Origin: FEN-299 sp963717945
GTDB taxonomy: Bacteria > Acidobacteriota > Vicinamibacteria > Vicinamibacterales > Fen-181
Reading direction: 5' to 3'
DNA: 64,000 nt
Assembly (NCBI GenBank): GCA_963717945.1
Contig: CAVQXT010000004.1
Location: 124,001-188,000 of the forward strand
Shown here: positions 8,377-17,109 of the stretch, one piece after another
Layout: each line of letters starts with the position of its first letter
How positions within the stretch are numbered: position 1 is the stretch's first letter
Position numbers and translations under genes: made by a program
The notes under the pieces: model-generated
Seen by the model: only the letters and a program-made list of their open reading frames with translations
Told to the model about the DNA's origin: nothing
Database searches by the model: none

Positions 8377-9312
8377 ATGCAGCACGTGATTGGCATCGAT
8401 GCCGGCGGCACGAAGACCCACGGCCTGCTGGCCGACCACTCCGGCCACGTCGTCGCCGAGGCGATGGGGCCGGGCGCCAACATCAGCACCGGCGGGGAAC
8501 TGGCCGTCGAGAAGGCGCTCCACGAGGTGATCGACGGCCTGCTGGCCGATCGGGATGTCGCGCCGGCGGCGATCGCCATCGGGATGGCCGGCGCCGAACG
8601 GGCCGACGATCACCGGGTCGTGCGGGCGATCCTGCGCCGGATTGCAAGGGGGACCCGGGCCGTGGTGACCCACGACGCGCTCATCGCGCTCGTCGCCGGC
8701 GCGGGAGACGGCGCAGGCGTCGTGGTGATTTCGGGCACCGGCTCGATCGCCTTCGGCCGGGACCGCGAGAATCGGTCGGCCCGCGCGGGCGGCTGGGGCT
8801 ACGTCCTGGCCGACGAGGGGAGCGGCTATTGGATCGGGCGGCAGGCGCTCACGGCGGTCATGCGCGAGTTCGACAGCCGGGGACCGGCGACCTCGCTCAC
8901 GCCGCTGATCCTGTCCGCGCTCGGGCTCGACGGGCCGGCGGACATCGGTCCCCGGGTCTATCACGGCGAGCTGCCGCTCGCGTCGATCGCGGCCCTCGCG
9001 CCCCTGGTCGGCCAGGCCGCGCAGGCCGGGGACCGCCTCGCCGCCGACATCGTCGCCCGCGCCGCCGGCGAGCTGTGCCTCGCGGCCGCCGCCGTGATCG
9101 GCCGGTTGAACATGGGGGCGGAGGACTTCCCGTGCCTGCTGTCGGGCGGGATCTTCGCCGTGCCGGCCCTCGCCGACGAGACGGCGCGGCGGATGGCGGG
9201 CGTGGCGCCGCGCGCGCGCGTGCGCCGGCTGGCGGACGCTCCCGCGGTCGGCGCCATCCGTCTCGCGCTCGAGGAACTGGCGGGCGGCGCGAACCTGCCG
9301 CGCCCGCTTTGA
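8377..9312 (+). CDS. BadF/BadG-type ATPase: N-acetylglucosamine / N-acetylmuramate kinase
   Basis: 311 residues. The N-terminal phosphate-binding loop GIDAGGTKTHGLL and a second motif, VISGTGSIAFGRD, mark the ASKHA fold of BadF/BcrA-type sugar kinases. DEGSGYWIGRQAL and SGGIFA are also typical of bacterial GlcNAc kinases and of MurK. It would phosphorylate GlcNAc and/or MurNAc in the cytoplasm. The convergent neighbour murQ uses MurNAc-6-phosphate, so a MurK-like role is plausible. It lies divergent from the GHL10 gene. Substrate choice cannot be read from the sequence. Confidence 0.85.
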   Translation: MQHVIGIDAGGTKTHGLLADHSGHVVAEAMGPGANISTGGELAVEKALHEVIDGLLADRDVAPAAIAIGMAGAERADDHRVVRAILRRIARGTRAVVTHDALIALVAGAGDGAGVVVISGTGSIAFGRDRENRSARAGGWGYVLADEGSGYWIGRQALTAVMREFDSRGPATSLTPLILSALGLDGPADIGPRVYHGELPLASIAALAPLVGQAAQAGDRLAADIVARAAGELCLAAAAVIGRLNMGAEDFPCLLSGGIFAVPALADETARRMAGVAPRARVRRLADAPAVGAIRLALEELAGGANLPRPL

Positions 9313-9319
9313 AGAGCGG

Positions 9320-10291
9320 CTAGGGGCGCGACGGCCCCTTCGAGGGCTCCGCCGATCCGATCAGGCTGCGCAGCCGCGGCTCGATATCCTCGCCGATCGC
9401 GTCGCGGACGACGTCGTCGGCCTCTCTCAGCTTCGCCAGCGCCTGCCGGTAGCCGAGGCCGGTCTTCTGCATCACGATCGCCGTCTTCACGTTCCAGTGC
9501 GCGCGCTTGAGGAGGCGGTCCGCGTCGGCGTACTCGATGCCGCTGACGATCGTCAGGATTCGCCGCGCGCGGTCCTTGAGCTTCTCCGACGTCGTCTGCA
9601 CGTCCACCATGAGGTTGCCGTAGGTCTTGCCCACGCGCACCATGGCCGCCGTCGTGAGCATGTTCAGCACCATCTTCGTCGCGGTGCCCGCCTTGAGGCG
9701 CGTGGATCCGGCGATCACCTCGGGGCCCACGGCCGGGGCGATGGTGAGATCGACGACCGCCTGCAGCTCGGTCCGCGGGAAGCAGGTGAGGAAGATGATC
9801 TTCGCGCCGGCGCGCCGAGCCCGGTTCAGCCCGCCGCGGACGAACGGCGTCATCCCGCTCGCCGAGACGCCGACCACCACGTCCCTCGACGTCGGTTTGA
9901 GACGCGCGATGGCCCGGGCGCCTTCCTCGTAGCCGTCCTCGACCCCCTCGCGCGCGCGGACGAGCGCCCGGTGGCCGCCGGCCATGATCGCGCGCACCAG
10001 CGTCGGCGCCACGCCGAACGTCGGTGGGATCTCGGCGGCCTCGAGCGTGCCGAGACGCCCGCTCGTGCCCGCGCCGATGAAGACGAGCCGGCCGCCCTTC
10101 TTCAGCGCCTGGCTGATGAGATCGACGCCGAGCGCGATGCGATCTTTCTCATGGGCGACGGCGGCGACGATCTTGCGGTCCTCGTCGAGCATCAGGTCGA
10201 TGATGCCCGCCGGGGAGAGCTTGTCGATGCCGAGGCTGGCCGGGTTGATCGCTTCGGTGGGGAGCTGCTGCCACTTCGAGTGCACAACCAT
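9320..10291 (-). CDS. murQ: N-acetylmuramic acid 6-phosphate etherase
   Basis: 323 residues, about the usual family length. MurQ cleaves the D-lactyl ether of MurNAc-6-phosphate to give GlcNAc-6-phosphate in cytoplasmic wall recycling. Visible landmarks are LPTEAINPAS near the N-terminus, the SIS-domain loop VFIGAGTSGRLGTLEAAEIPPTFG, AGGHRALVRAREGVEDGYEEGA, VVGVSASGMTPFVRGGL and AGSTRLKAGTATKMVLNML. The C-terminal helices follow. It converges with the sugar kinase gene (7 bp apart). Confidence 0.95.
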   Translation of the reverse strand: MVVHSKWQQLPTEAINPASLGIDKLSPAGIIDLMLDEDRKIVAAVAHEKDRIALGVDLISQALKKGGRLVFIGAGTSGRLGTLEAAEIPPTFGVAPTLVRAIMAGGHRALVRAREGVEDGYEEGARAIARLKPTSRDVVVGVSASGMTPFVRGGLNRARRAGAKIIFLTCFPRTELQAVVDLTIAPAVGPEVIAGSTRLKAGTATKMVLNMLTTAAMVRVGKTYGNLMVDVQTTSEKLKDRARRILTIVSGIEYADADRLLKRAHWNVKTAIVMQKTGLGYRQALAKLREADDVVRDAIGEDIEPRLRSLIGSAEPSKGPSRP

Positions 10292-10321
10292 GATGAGGTC
10301 CGTCCCAACGAGGAAACAGGA

Positions 10322-10350
10322 ATACTAGCCCTCCTGCGGTCCCGGCGCAA
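10322..10350 (-). promoter_or_regulatory. Candidate murQ promoter
   Basis: Minus-strand TTGCGC (10345-10350), 17-bp spacer, TAGTAT (10322-10327), about 24 nt before the expected transcript start-to-ATG interval of murQ (ATG 10291). Confidence 0.4.
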
Positions 10351-10377
10351 CGGCAGACGGAACACGGCAGACGGAAG
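10351..10377. repeat. Two tandem copies of a CGGCAGACGGAA word
   Basis: CGGCAGACGGAACA is followed directly by CGGCAGACGGAAG in the murQ/xer divergent spacer; it resembles the other short-word arrays in this window. Confidence 0.55.
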
Positions 10378-10404
10378 TGATCCGCTGCCAGTCTCCCCCC
10401 GCGC

Positions 10405-10434
10405 TTGACTCGCGCGCCGCCAAGGCCCCAAGCT
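10405..10434 (+). promoter_or_regulatory. Candidate promoter of the Xer recombinase gene
   Basis: TTGACT (10405-10410), 18-bp spacer, CAAGCT (10429-10434). The predicted start site is at or just before ATG 10443, giving a leaderless or nearly leaderless message. The -10 match is weak. Confidence 0.35.
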
Positions 10435-10442
10435 AGCCCCCG

Positions 10443-11342
10443 ATGCCCGAAAGCGGTTCGGCCGCGGCGATCGACGCCTACCTCGACCATCTCCGCGTGG
10501 AGCGCCGGCTCGCGCGGCTGACGATCGAAAGTTACAGCCGCGACCTGGCGGCGCTGGCGGGGTTCGCCGACGCCGCCGGCACCGGCGTCGAACGGCTCTC
10601 GCGCCAGGACCTCGAGGCGTTCGTGCGCGGCCTGATGGCCTCGGGCCTCTCGCCGAGGTCGACCGCCCGCGCGGTCGCCTGCGTGCGCGGCCTCTACCGG
10701 TTCCTCGTGCTCGACCGCCGGCTCGAGTCGAGCCCGGCCGACGACCTGCGCGCCCCGCGCGCCTGGCCCGCACTGCCCAGATGCCTTTCGATCGAGGAAG
10801 TGGACCGCCTGATCGCGGCGCCCGACGTGTCCACCTCGCGCGGCCTCAGGGATCGCGCGATGGTCGAGCTGCTGTACGCCACCGGGCTCCGCGTCTCGGA
10901 GCTGGTCGGACTGCGCGCCGCCGACCTCAACCTCGACGCCGGCTACCTGACCTGCACCGGGAAGGGAGACAAGCAGCGGCTCGTGCCGATGGGCGACCAG
11001 GCGATCGCCTGGGTGCGGCGCTACCTCCGCGACGGCCGGCCGGCGCTGCTCCGGCAGAGGACCTCGCCGCGGCTGTTCGTCAACGCGCGCGGCGGCGGCC
11101 TGTCGCGCGTCGGCTTCTGGAAGCTGCTGCGGGCGCACGGCGTGAGGGCGGGGCTCCCGCGAGGCCTCAGCCCGCACGTCCTGCGCCACTCGTTCGCGAC
11201 CCACCTGCTCGACCGCGGCGCGGACCTGCGCGCGATCCAGATGATGCTCGGCCACGCCGACCTGTCCACGACGCAGATCTACACGCACGTGCTCGACGCC
11301 CGCTTGCGCGCGGTCTACGAGAAGTTCCACCCCCGGCCTTGA
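10443..11342 (+). CDS. xerD: Tyrosine recombinase of the XerC/XerD family
   Basis: 299 residues, standard Xer length. The N-terminal SAM-like core-binding domain starts at IDAYLDHLRVERRLARLTIESYSRDL. The catalytic domain shows YATGLRVSELVGL (Arg I), CTGKGDKQRLVPMG (Lys), HVLRHSFATHLLDRGADLRAIQMMLGHADLSTTQIYTHV (His-x-x-Arg, His, and Tyr nucleophile). All active-site residues are intact. These proteins resolve chromosome dimers at dif. XerC and XerD cannot be separated with certainty from one sequence; XerD is favoured by the motif. No dif-like site was recognised nearby. The gene precedes metK. Confidence 0.9.
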   Translation: MPESGSAAAIDAYLDHLRVERRLARLTIESYSRDLAALAGFADAAGTGVERLSRQDLEAFVRGLMASGLSPRSTARAVACVRGLYRFLVLDRRLESSPADDLRAPRAWPALPRCLSIEEVDRLIAAPDVSTSRGLRDRAMVELLYATGLRVSELVGLRAADLNLDAGYLTCTGKGDKQRLVPMGDQAIAWVRRYLRDGRPALLRQRTSPRLFVNARGGGLSRVGFWKLLRAHGVRAGLPRGLSPHVLRHSFATHLLDRGADLRAIQMMLGHADLSTTQIYTHVLDARLRAVYEKFHPRP

Positions 11343-11368
11343 CCCGCGCGTCCGAGGAACGCTAGAGT
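11339..11368 (+). promoter_or_regulatory. Candidate metK promoter overlapping the xer stop
   Basis: TTGACC (11339-11344, containing the xer TGA), 18-bp spacer, TAGAGT (11363-11368). The transcript would carry a leader of about 45 nt with an AAGGAAGGA ribosome-binding site at 11402-11410, too short for a SAM riboswitch. Confidence 0.45.
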
Positions 11369-11419
11369 CGAATCCACTCGTCCGCGCATTCCGCACCAGG
11401 CAAGGAAGGACACCAACGC

Positions 11420-12571
11420 ATGAGCCGTGACGGCCGCCACCTGTTCACCTCCGAGTCGGTCACCGAAGGCCATCCCGACAAGATCGCCGACCAGATCTCC
11501 GACGCCATCCTCGATGCCATCCTCGCCCAGGACCCGGTCGGCCGCGTCGCCTGCGAGACGCTGGTCACCACCGGCCTGGCGATGATCGCCGGCGAGATCA
11601 CCACCAGCTGCTACGTCGACTTCCCGAAAATCGTCCGCGAGACGATCCGCGAGATCGGCTACACCCGCGCGAAGTACGGCTTCGATTCGGACACCTGCGC
11701 GGTGCTGTCGTCGATCCACGAACAGTCGCCCGACATCGCCATGGGCGTCGACCCGGGAGGGGCCGGCGACCAGGGCCTGATGTTCGGCTTCGCGTGCCGG
11801 GAGACCGACGAACTGATGCCGCTGCCGATCATGCTCGCGCACCGGCTGTGCATGGGCCTGTCGTCGGCCCGGCGCGACGGCGTGCTCGACTACCTCCGGC
11901 CGGACGGGAAGTCGCAGGTCACCGTCGAGTACGAGGACGGGAAGCCGCTCCGCATCGACGCGGTGGTCCTCTCGAGCCAGCACAGCGCGCTGGTGGACAA
12001 GGAGACGCTGCGCGAGGGGATCCTCGAGAAGGTGATCAAGCCGGTGATGCCGGCGGGCCTGATGGACGACGCCACGAAGATCTACGTGAACCCGACCGGC
12101 CGCTTCGTCATCGGCGGGCCGCAGGGCGACGCCGGCGTCACCGGCCGCAAGATCATCGTCGACACCTACGGCGGCGCGGCGCCGCACGGCGGGGGAGCCT
12201 TCTCCGGCAAGGACCCGACCAAGGTCGATCGCTCCGCGTGCTACATGGCCCGGTACATCGCCAAGAACTGCGTCGCCGCCGGGCTGGCCGACCGCCTGCT
12301 CGTGCAGCTGGCTTACGCCATCGGCGTCGCCGACCCGGTGTCGGTGATGGTCGACACCTACGGCACCGGGCGGCTTCCGGACGCGCGCCTCACCGACCTG
12401 GTCCGCGCGCACTTCAAGCTGACGCCGCGCGGCATCATGGAGCAGCTCGACCTGCGGCGCCCGATCTACCGGAAGACCGCCGCGTTCGGTCACTTCGGCC
12501 GGACCGATCCGGACTTCACCTGGGAGCGTCTCGACCGGGCGGCCGCGCTCGCGAGCGACGCCGGCCTGTAG
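11420..12571 (+). CDS. metK: S-adenosylmethionine synthetase
   Basis: 383 residues. It makes SAM from methionine and ATP in the cytoplasm. It begins FTSESVTEGHPDKIADQISDAILDAIL, the conserved methionine/ATP-binding start. It continues with GAGDQGLMFGFAC, with PDGKSQVTVEY and with the P-loop-like GGAFSGKDPTKVDRSACYMARYIAKN. DTYGTG lies in the C-terminal domain. A strong AAGGAAGGA Shine-Dalgarno lies 9 nt before ATG. No ahcY or metF neighbour is present. Confidence 0.97.
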   Translation: MSRDGRHLFTSESVTEGHPDKIADQISDAILDAILAQDPVGRVACETLVTTGLAMIAGEITTSCYVDFPKIVRETIREIGYTRAKYGFDSDTCAVLSSIHEQSPDIAMGVDPGGAGDQGLMFGFACRETDELMPLPIMLAHRLCMGLSSARRDGVLDYLRPDGKSQVTVEYEDGKPLRIDAVVLSSQHSALVDKETLREGILEKVIKPVMPAGLMDDATKIYVNPTGRFVIGGPQGDAGVTGRKIIVDTYGGAAPHGGGAFSGKDPTKVDRSACYMARYIAKNCVAAGLADRLLVQLAYAIGVADPVSVMVDTYGTGRLPDARLTDLVRAHFKLTPRGIMEQLDLRRPIYRKTAAFGHFGRTDPDFTWERLDRAAALASDAGL

Positions 12572-12595
12572 GCGCATCCCCGGCCGGGCCCGACG

Positions 12596-14290
12596 ATGGT
12601 GCATCTCACGAAACGGATGTGGCTGTTCGCGGCGACCGTCGCCGCGCTGGTGGCCGGTGCGTTCGTCGCCCTGCCCGACGGCCCGCGCGCGGTGGCCGCG
12701 CCGGTGTGGCGCCCCGTCGCGCCGGAAATCCGCGGCGTCTTCCACATCCACACCTCGCGGTCGGACGGCACCGGCACGGTGGACGAGGTGGCCGCGGCCG
12801 CCGCACGAGCCGGCCTGCGGTTCGCGATCGTCACCGACCACGGCGACGGGACCCGGCGGCCGGATCCTCCGGCATACCGTCACGGCGTCCTGTGCATCGA
12901 CGCCGTGGAAATCAGCACCACCGGCGGCCACTACGCCGCGCTTGGTCTAGGTCAGACACCCTATCCACTCGCAGGCGATCCGCGCGACGTCGTCGAGGAC
13001 GTGCGGCGACTCGGCGGCTTCGGCATCGTCACCCACCCCCTGTCGCCGAAACGCGGACTGGCGTGGCAGGACTGGCCGGCGCCGTTCGACGGAATCGAAT
13101 GGCTGAACGGTGACAGCGTCTGGCGTGACGCGCCGCGGTTGCGCCTCGCGCTTGCGGCCGGGACCTTCGCCTTTCGCCCGCTTGCTTCGCTGGCCGCGCT
13201 CTACGAGCGGCCTGCCGCGCTGGACCGGGCGGACGGCCTGTCGGGGCACGGGCGGGTCGTCCTGATGGCGGGGGTGGACGCTCACGCGCGTCTCGGCTTC
13301 CGGAACAGGCGGGAGTCGTACCTGAGCCCGCTGTTTCTGCGCGTGCCGTCTTACGAGTCTGCGTTCGAGGTCGCCTCGCTTACCCTCCGGCTGGCGCGGC
13401 CGCTGACAGGCGACGCGGTTTCGGATGCCGACGCGGTCGTCGGCGCCATTCGTGCCGGTCATCTGTACACGGTCGTGGACGGCCTGGCGCGGCCGGGGGC
13501 CTTCGAGTTCGCGGTGGCGAGCGGGGGAGTCTCGGGAGAAGAAGGCGACGGCGTGCCGCTCGGCGACGCGGTGACGATCCGCGTCCTCGCGAACGTGCCG
13601 CCGGGCGGGTGCATCGTCCTGTTCCACAACGGCCGTGAGATCGATCGCGTGTCCAGGGACACGCTCGTGTACGCGAGCAACCGGCGGGGCGTCTACCGGG
13701 CCGAGGTCTGGCTCGAGACGCCGCGCGAGGGCCGCCTCCGGCCGTGGATCGTCGGCAACCCCGTCTACGTCGGCACGCCGGAAGCCCTGCCGACTCCGCC
13801 GCCGATCGACACCGGCGGACCGGCCTTCCCGATCGCGGCCGACGCGCCGTCGTGGGGCGTCGAGCAGAGCCCCGGGTCGCGCGCCGCGCTCGATCGGACC
13901 GACCGGGAGGTGGCGCTGCGCTACGCGCTCGCCAACGGCGAACCGCCTTCACCGTCCGCGGCGCTCGTGGCGGCAGCCGCCGTCGACGCGCGCGCGACGG
14001 GCCTGGCGTTTGTCGGCCGGGCCGACCGCCCGATGAGGATCACGGTGCAGGTGCGAACGGCCGCCGGCGGGGAAGGCGGGCACTGGCAGCGGTCGGTGTA
14101 CCTCGACGAAACGCCCAGGGATGTCGTCGTCGCCTTCGGCGACATGCGCCCCGCGGAGCCGGGCGCCGGCGGGCCTCCTCAAGCCCGCGACGTCCGGGCG
14201 GTGCTGTTCGTCGTGGGCATGCCGAGCACGCGTCCCGGCAGCACGGGCCGGGTCACCCTCGACCACGTCCGCTTCTTCTCGCCACGCTGA
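12596..14290 (+). CDS. Secreted PHP-domain protein (putative metallohydrolase)
   Basis: 564 residues. The N-terminal helix LFAATVAALVAGAFVAL indicates export or a membrane anchor. The PHP domain spans about residues 40-240 with metal-ligand motifs FHIHTSRSDGTGTVDEV, IVTDHGD, EIST, IVTHPLSP and GVDAHARLG. C-terminal to it are beta-rich segments (about 300-390 and 440-560), probably carbohydrate-binding-like. Cytoplasmic PHP proteins are phosphoesterases; the exported type with a C-terminal beta region is uncharacterised to my knowledge. It begins 24 bp after metK. Confidence 0.75.
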   Translation: MVHLTKRMWLFAATVAALVAGAFVALPDGPRAVAAPVWRPVAPEIRGVFHIHTSRSDGTGTVDEVAAAAARAGLRFAIVTDHGDGTRRPDPPAYRHGVLCIDAVEISTTGGHYAALGLGQTPYPLAGDPRDVVEDVRRLGGFGIVTHPLSPKRGLAWQDWPAPFDGIEWLNGDSVWRDAPRLRLALAAGTFAFRPLASLAALYERPAALDRADGLSGHGRVVLMAGVDAHARLGFRNRRESYLSPLFLRVPSYESAFEVASLTLRLARPLTGDAVSDADAVVGAIRAGHLYTVVDGLARPGAFEFAVASGGVSGEEGDGVPLGDAVTIRVLANVPPGGCIVLFHNGREIDRVSRDTLVYASNRRGVYRAEVWLETPREGRLRPWIVGNPVYVGTPEALPTPPPIDTGGPAFPIAADAPSWGVEQSPGSRAALDRTDREVALRYALANGEPPSPSAALVAAAAVDARATGLAFVGRADRPMRITVQVRTAAGGEGGHWQRSVYLDETPRDVVVAFGDMRPAEPGAGGPPQARDVRAVLFVVGMPSTRPGSTGRVTLDHVRFFSPR

Positions 14291-14306
14291 CGGGCCGGCC
14301 GGCCCG
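14291..14306. terminator. GC palindrome at a convergent junction
   Basis: A perfect 16-bp palindrome built on CGGGCCGG lies between the converging PHP gene and lptF/G. It has no loop and no T-run, so a terminator role is uncertain. Confidence 0.25.
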
Positions 14307-14326
14307 CGATCGTCCCGCCGCACCCG

Positions 14327-16687
14327 CTACGTTCGCACCGTGAGCAGCAAGAACGCGGCTCCCGCGCCGAACAGCAGGTTGGGCGCCCAGGCCGCGAGCG
14401 AGGGCGCCATCAGGCCCGCCGCGCCCACCGCCCCGAAGGCGCTGTTCGCCGTCCAGTACACGATCGCGAAGACGATGCCGACGCCGATCCCGTAGAGGGC
14501 GCCGCGGCGCCCCGTCAGGACGGCGAACGGCACGGCCAGCAGCGTCATGACGAGCGTGACGAGCGGGAAGGCGATCTTGCGGTGCAGGTCCACGAGCTGC
14601 GGCAGGACGTTCAGGCCCGAGCCGCGCATGCTGTCGATGTAGGCGCGCAGGTCGGAGAACGTCATCGAGGCGGCGTCGGGCGGCTCGGTGCCGAAGTAGT
14701 CGGCCGGCTCCATCGTGATGGCGCTGGTGGAGAAGGCAGAGTAGTCCGCTCCGCCGCCCGGCGTGAGGGCGCGGACCCAGCCCTGCCGGCACGTCCAGGT
14801 GCCGGTGCCGCGGCCGGGCTCGAGCGAGGCGGGGTCGAACCTCGCCGAGACGGCGAACGTGATCCGCGTGAGCCGCCAGCTCTGGCGGTCGAATTGATAG
14901 CGCCAGAAGTTCCGCAGCTCGCCCCGCCCGGCATCGAAGAAGTCGTAGTGATAGATGTCGCCGGTCCGGCCCGTCGTCCAGCGCCGGCCGAACACGCTCA
15001 CCGGTCGCGCGCTGCCGAACCGGATCTGATGGTCGAGATCGGCCGCGCGGTGATTGGCTGAGACCAGGACGTATTCCTCGAGGCCGAACAGCAGCACGCT
15101 CGACGCGGCCGCCATCGCCAGCAGCGGCAGCGCCGCCCGGTAGAGGCTCACTCCGCAGGCGCGCATCACGATGAGCTCGCTCGTGCGCGTCATCAGGCCG
15201 ACGGTGACCAGCGTGGCGATCAGCACCGAGATCGGGAGGATGTAGTACACGAGCTGCGGCGTCTCGAACGCGAAATACCGCAGCAGCAGGCCGGGCGTCG
15301 CCGATCCCCGGAACAGCTTGTCCGAGAGGTCGATGAACTCGGAGATGTAGAAGATCCCGAGCAGGCTGGCGAAGGTCAGCGCCTGCAGCCGCAGGTAGAC
15401 CGCCGCGATGTAGCGGTCGAGGATGCCCGGCTGGGGCAGCGACGGCCAGCGGCGCCTCGCTCCAGGCGCACCGGGCGCGGCGCTCCCCATCGTGCCGGCG
15501 GGCGCGCGCCAGCCGCGCCACGGGCGCCACCGCGCCAGCCGGCCGGCGCCGGGGATCGGAAGCACGAACGCGCCGCCCGCCGACCGGGCCCGCCGCCACG
15601 CGACCACCGCGCCGACAGGACCGAGGACGATGTTCGGGAGCCAGGCGGCGAGCCAGGCGGGGAAGCGGCCGCCGAGCGAGAGCGAGCGCGCCTGGTACAT
15701 CACCAGGTAGTAAGCGAAGATGACGCCGCTGCCCAGCGCGAAGGCCGCGAGCTTGCCGCCGCGATGAGGGCTGACGCCGAAGCCGAGGCCCATCAGCGCG
15801 AACACGAAGCAGGCGACCGGGATCGAGAACTTCAGGTGGATGTAGTACTCGGGGCGGTCGGTCGGCAGCCCCAGTTTCCGCAGGTCCTCGATCGTCTGGC
15901 GGAGCTCCGGGATCGTCTTCTCAGCTTCTCCCTTCACCGGGACCGACTGCGGGAAGACCCGCTCGGGGTCCAGCTCGGTGACGAGCGTGCGCGAGGGGTT
16001 GGCCTCGAAGACGGCGCGGCCCGCCGCGTCGGTGCCCATGCGGTAGCTGACCCGGTCCTCGAGCACGAGGCGAACCGTCCGGCTGGCCCGATCGAGGACC
16101 ATCTGCCCGCGGCCTGCCAGCGAGATCCGGGGCGCGGCCCCCTGGCCGGTGTCGGCGACGAAGACGTCCCTCCAGCCCTGGCCGTCGGGCGCGGTGTCGC
16201 GAACGTACAACACCAGGTTCGGGAAGTCCTCGAAGAAGATGCGCGGCTTGATCTCGCCCGCGACTCGGGCGGCCACCACGCTGTATTCCATCTCGCGGAA
16301 TGCCTGGTTGCACCGGGGAACGAGGTCGACGAGGACCCACTGGGTGGCTCCCCAGGCGACGACGGCCAGCAGCAGGACCGGGCCCAGCAAGCGGGACAGC
16401 GACACGCCGCAGGCCTGCAGGGCGACCCATTCGCTGTCGGCCGACAGCCGGCCAAAGGCCACGAGCAAGCCCATCAGGAGGGCCATGGGAATGGTGATGG
16501 CGAGGGCCTGGGGCACCAGCAGCGCCAGCATCCGGGCGATGACGGGAAGCGACACGCCCTTTTCGAGCAGCGCCTGCGCGTTGCGGTCGATGGGCTGCAT
16601 CATCAGCATGAAGGTGAAGACGAGCAGCGCCAGCAGGAACGGAGGGAGGATCTCGCGGAGGACGTAGCGGTCGAGGATGCGGGTCAT
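14327..16687 (-). CDS. lptF/lptG: Fused LptF-LptG LPS-export permease
   Basis: About 786 residues in one uninterrupted frame from ATG 16687; separate LptF and LptG are about 360 each. The first half starts ILDRYVLREILPPFLLALLVFTFMLMM and contains ALQACGVSLSRLLGP, a periplasmic jellyroll region and four further helices ending near residue 395. A Pro/Arg/Gly linker (about 400-440) leads to a second permease starting ILDRYIAAVYLRLQALTFASLLGIFY with VMRACGVSLYRAALP. Each half holds one YjgP/YjgQ module. LptF and LptG form the transmembrane part of the LPS extractor with LptB, which is encoded at 35070 beside LptC/A. Confidence 0.9.
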   Translation of the reverse strand: MTRILDRYVLREILPPFLLALLVFTFMLMMQPIDRNAQALLEKGVSLPVIARMLALLVPQALAITIPMALLMGLLVAFGRLSADSEWVALQACGVSLSRLLGPVLLLAVVAWGATQWVLVDLVPRCNQAFREMEYSVVAARVAGEIKPRIFFEDFPNLVLYVRDTAPDGQGWRDVFVADTGQGAAPRISLAGRGQMVLDRASRTVRLVLEDRVSYRMGTDAAGRAVFEANPSRTLVTELDPERVFPQSVPVKGEAEKTIPELRQTIEDLRKLGLPTDRPEYYIHLKFSIPVACFVFALMGLGFGVSPHRGGKLAAFALGSGVIFAYYLVMYQARSLSLGGRFPAWLAAWLPNIVLGPVGAVVAWRRARSAGGAFVLPIPGAGRLARWRPWRGWRAPAGTMGSAAPGAPGARRRWPSLPQPGILDRYIAAVYLRLQALTFASLLGIFYISEFIDLSDKLFRGSATPGLLLRYFAFETPQLVYYILPISVLIATLVTVGLMTRTSELIVMRACGVSLYRAALPLLAMAAASSVLLFGLEEYVLVSANHRAADLDHQIRFGSARPVSVFGRRWTTGRTGDIYHYDFFDAGRGELRNFWRYQFDRQSWRLTRITFAVSARFDPASLEPGRGTGTWTCRQGWVRALTPGGGADYSAFSTSAITMEPADYFGTEPPDAASMTFSDLRAYIDSMRGSGLNVLPQLVDLHRKIAFPLVTLVMTLLAVPFAVLTGRRGALYGIGVGIVFAIVYWTANSAFGAVGAAGLMAPSLAAWAPNLLFGAGAAFLLLTVRT

Positions 16688-17109
16688 GCGCCGGCACCAA
16701 CGATAGCACAGGACGGGGGCGTGGCCGGCGGCGGGAACGCGCCCTGGGGCTCGGAGATGATCCTGGGCGAGGCCGGCGTTCGGGAAGCGCCCCGGGGGCT
16801 CGGGATTGGGGCGAGGGCTGGCGGAGGGGCCGGGAGCGGCCGAGGGGCGGGCGGGGCGCCAGGGGCATCCGCAGAGCATGCACAGGGGGTATTTGAACGG
16901 TATTTGGCTCGTGTCCGATAATGTATGTTATGTTAACTAACGAGAATACGGGGGGGGCCGTGGGCCTTGTCCGGGACGGTTCCCGCCCTCGGACTCACCC
17001 GCCAGCACGCGGCGCCGCTCCCCATGCGGGGTCACAGCCGTCGTTCAGTTGTCTTCTGGATTCGAGCGCCGGCCGGCACGACCACCGGCCGGTTCCGCGG
17101 TCCGGACGA
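16688..17109. other. Intergenic region between lptF/G and parB with an orphan promoter
   Basis: 422 bp without a convincing gene. It holds a short extended -10-like TATCGT (complement of 16700-16705) for lptF/G, an AT-rich stretch at 16889-16947, a run of eight G (16950-16957), and a GC hairpin with two CCGGCCGG arms at 17069-17076 and 17085-17092, just after the parB stop. The plus-strand promoter is listed separately. Confidence 0.6.
16893..16922 (+). promoter_or_regulatory. Strong sigma70-like promoter with no recognised downstream gene
   Basis: TTGAAC (16893-16898), 18-bp spacer, GATAAT (16917-16922), in an AT-rich patch. It points toward the 3' end of parB (opposite strand). ATG 16930 would sit at the predicted start of transcription, opening a 148-codon frame that runs antisense into parB. 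Confidence 0.45.

Noticed and set aside
11343..11419. SAM riboswitch ahead of metK
   Set aside because: The leader is under 80 nt with no SAM-I, SAM-II or SAM-IV-like helices.
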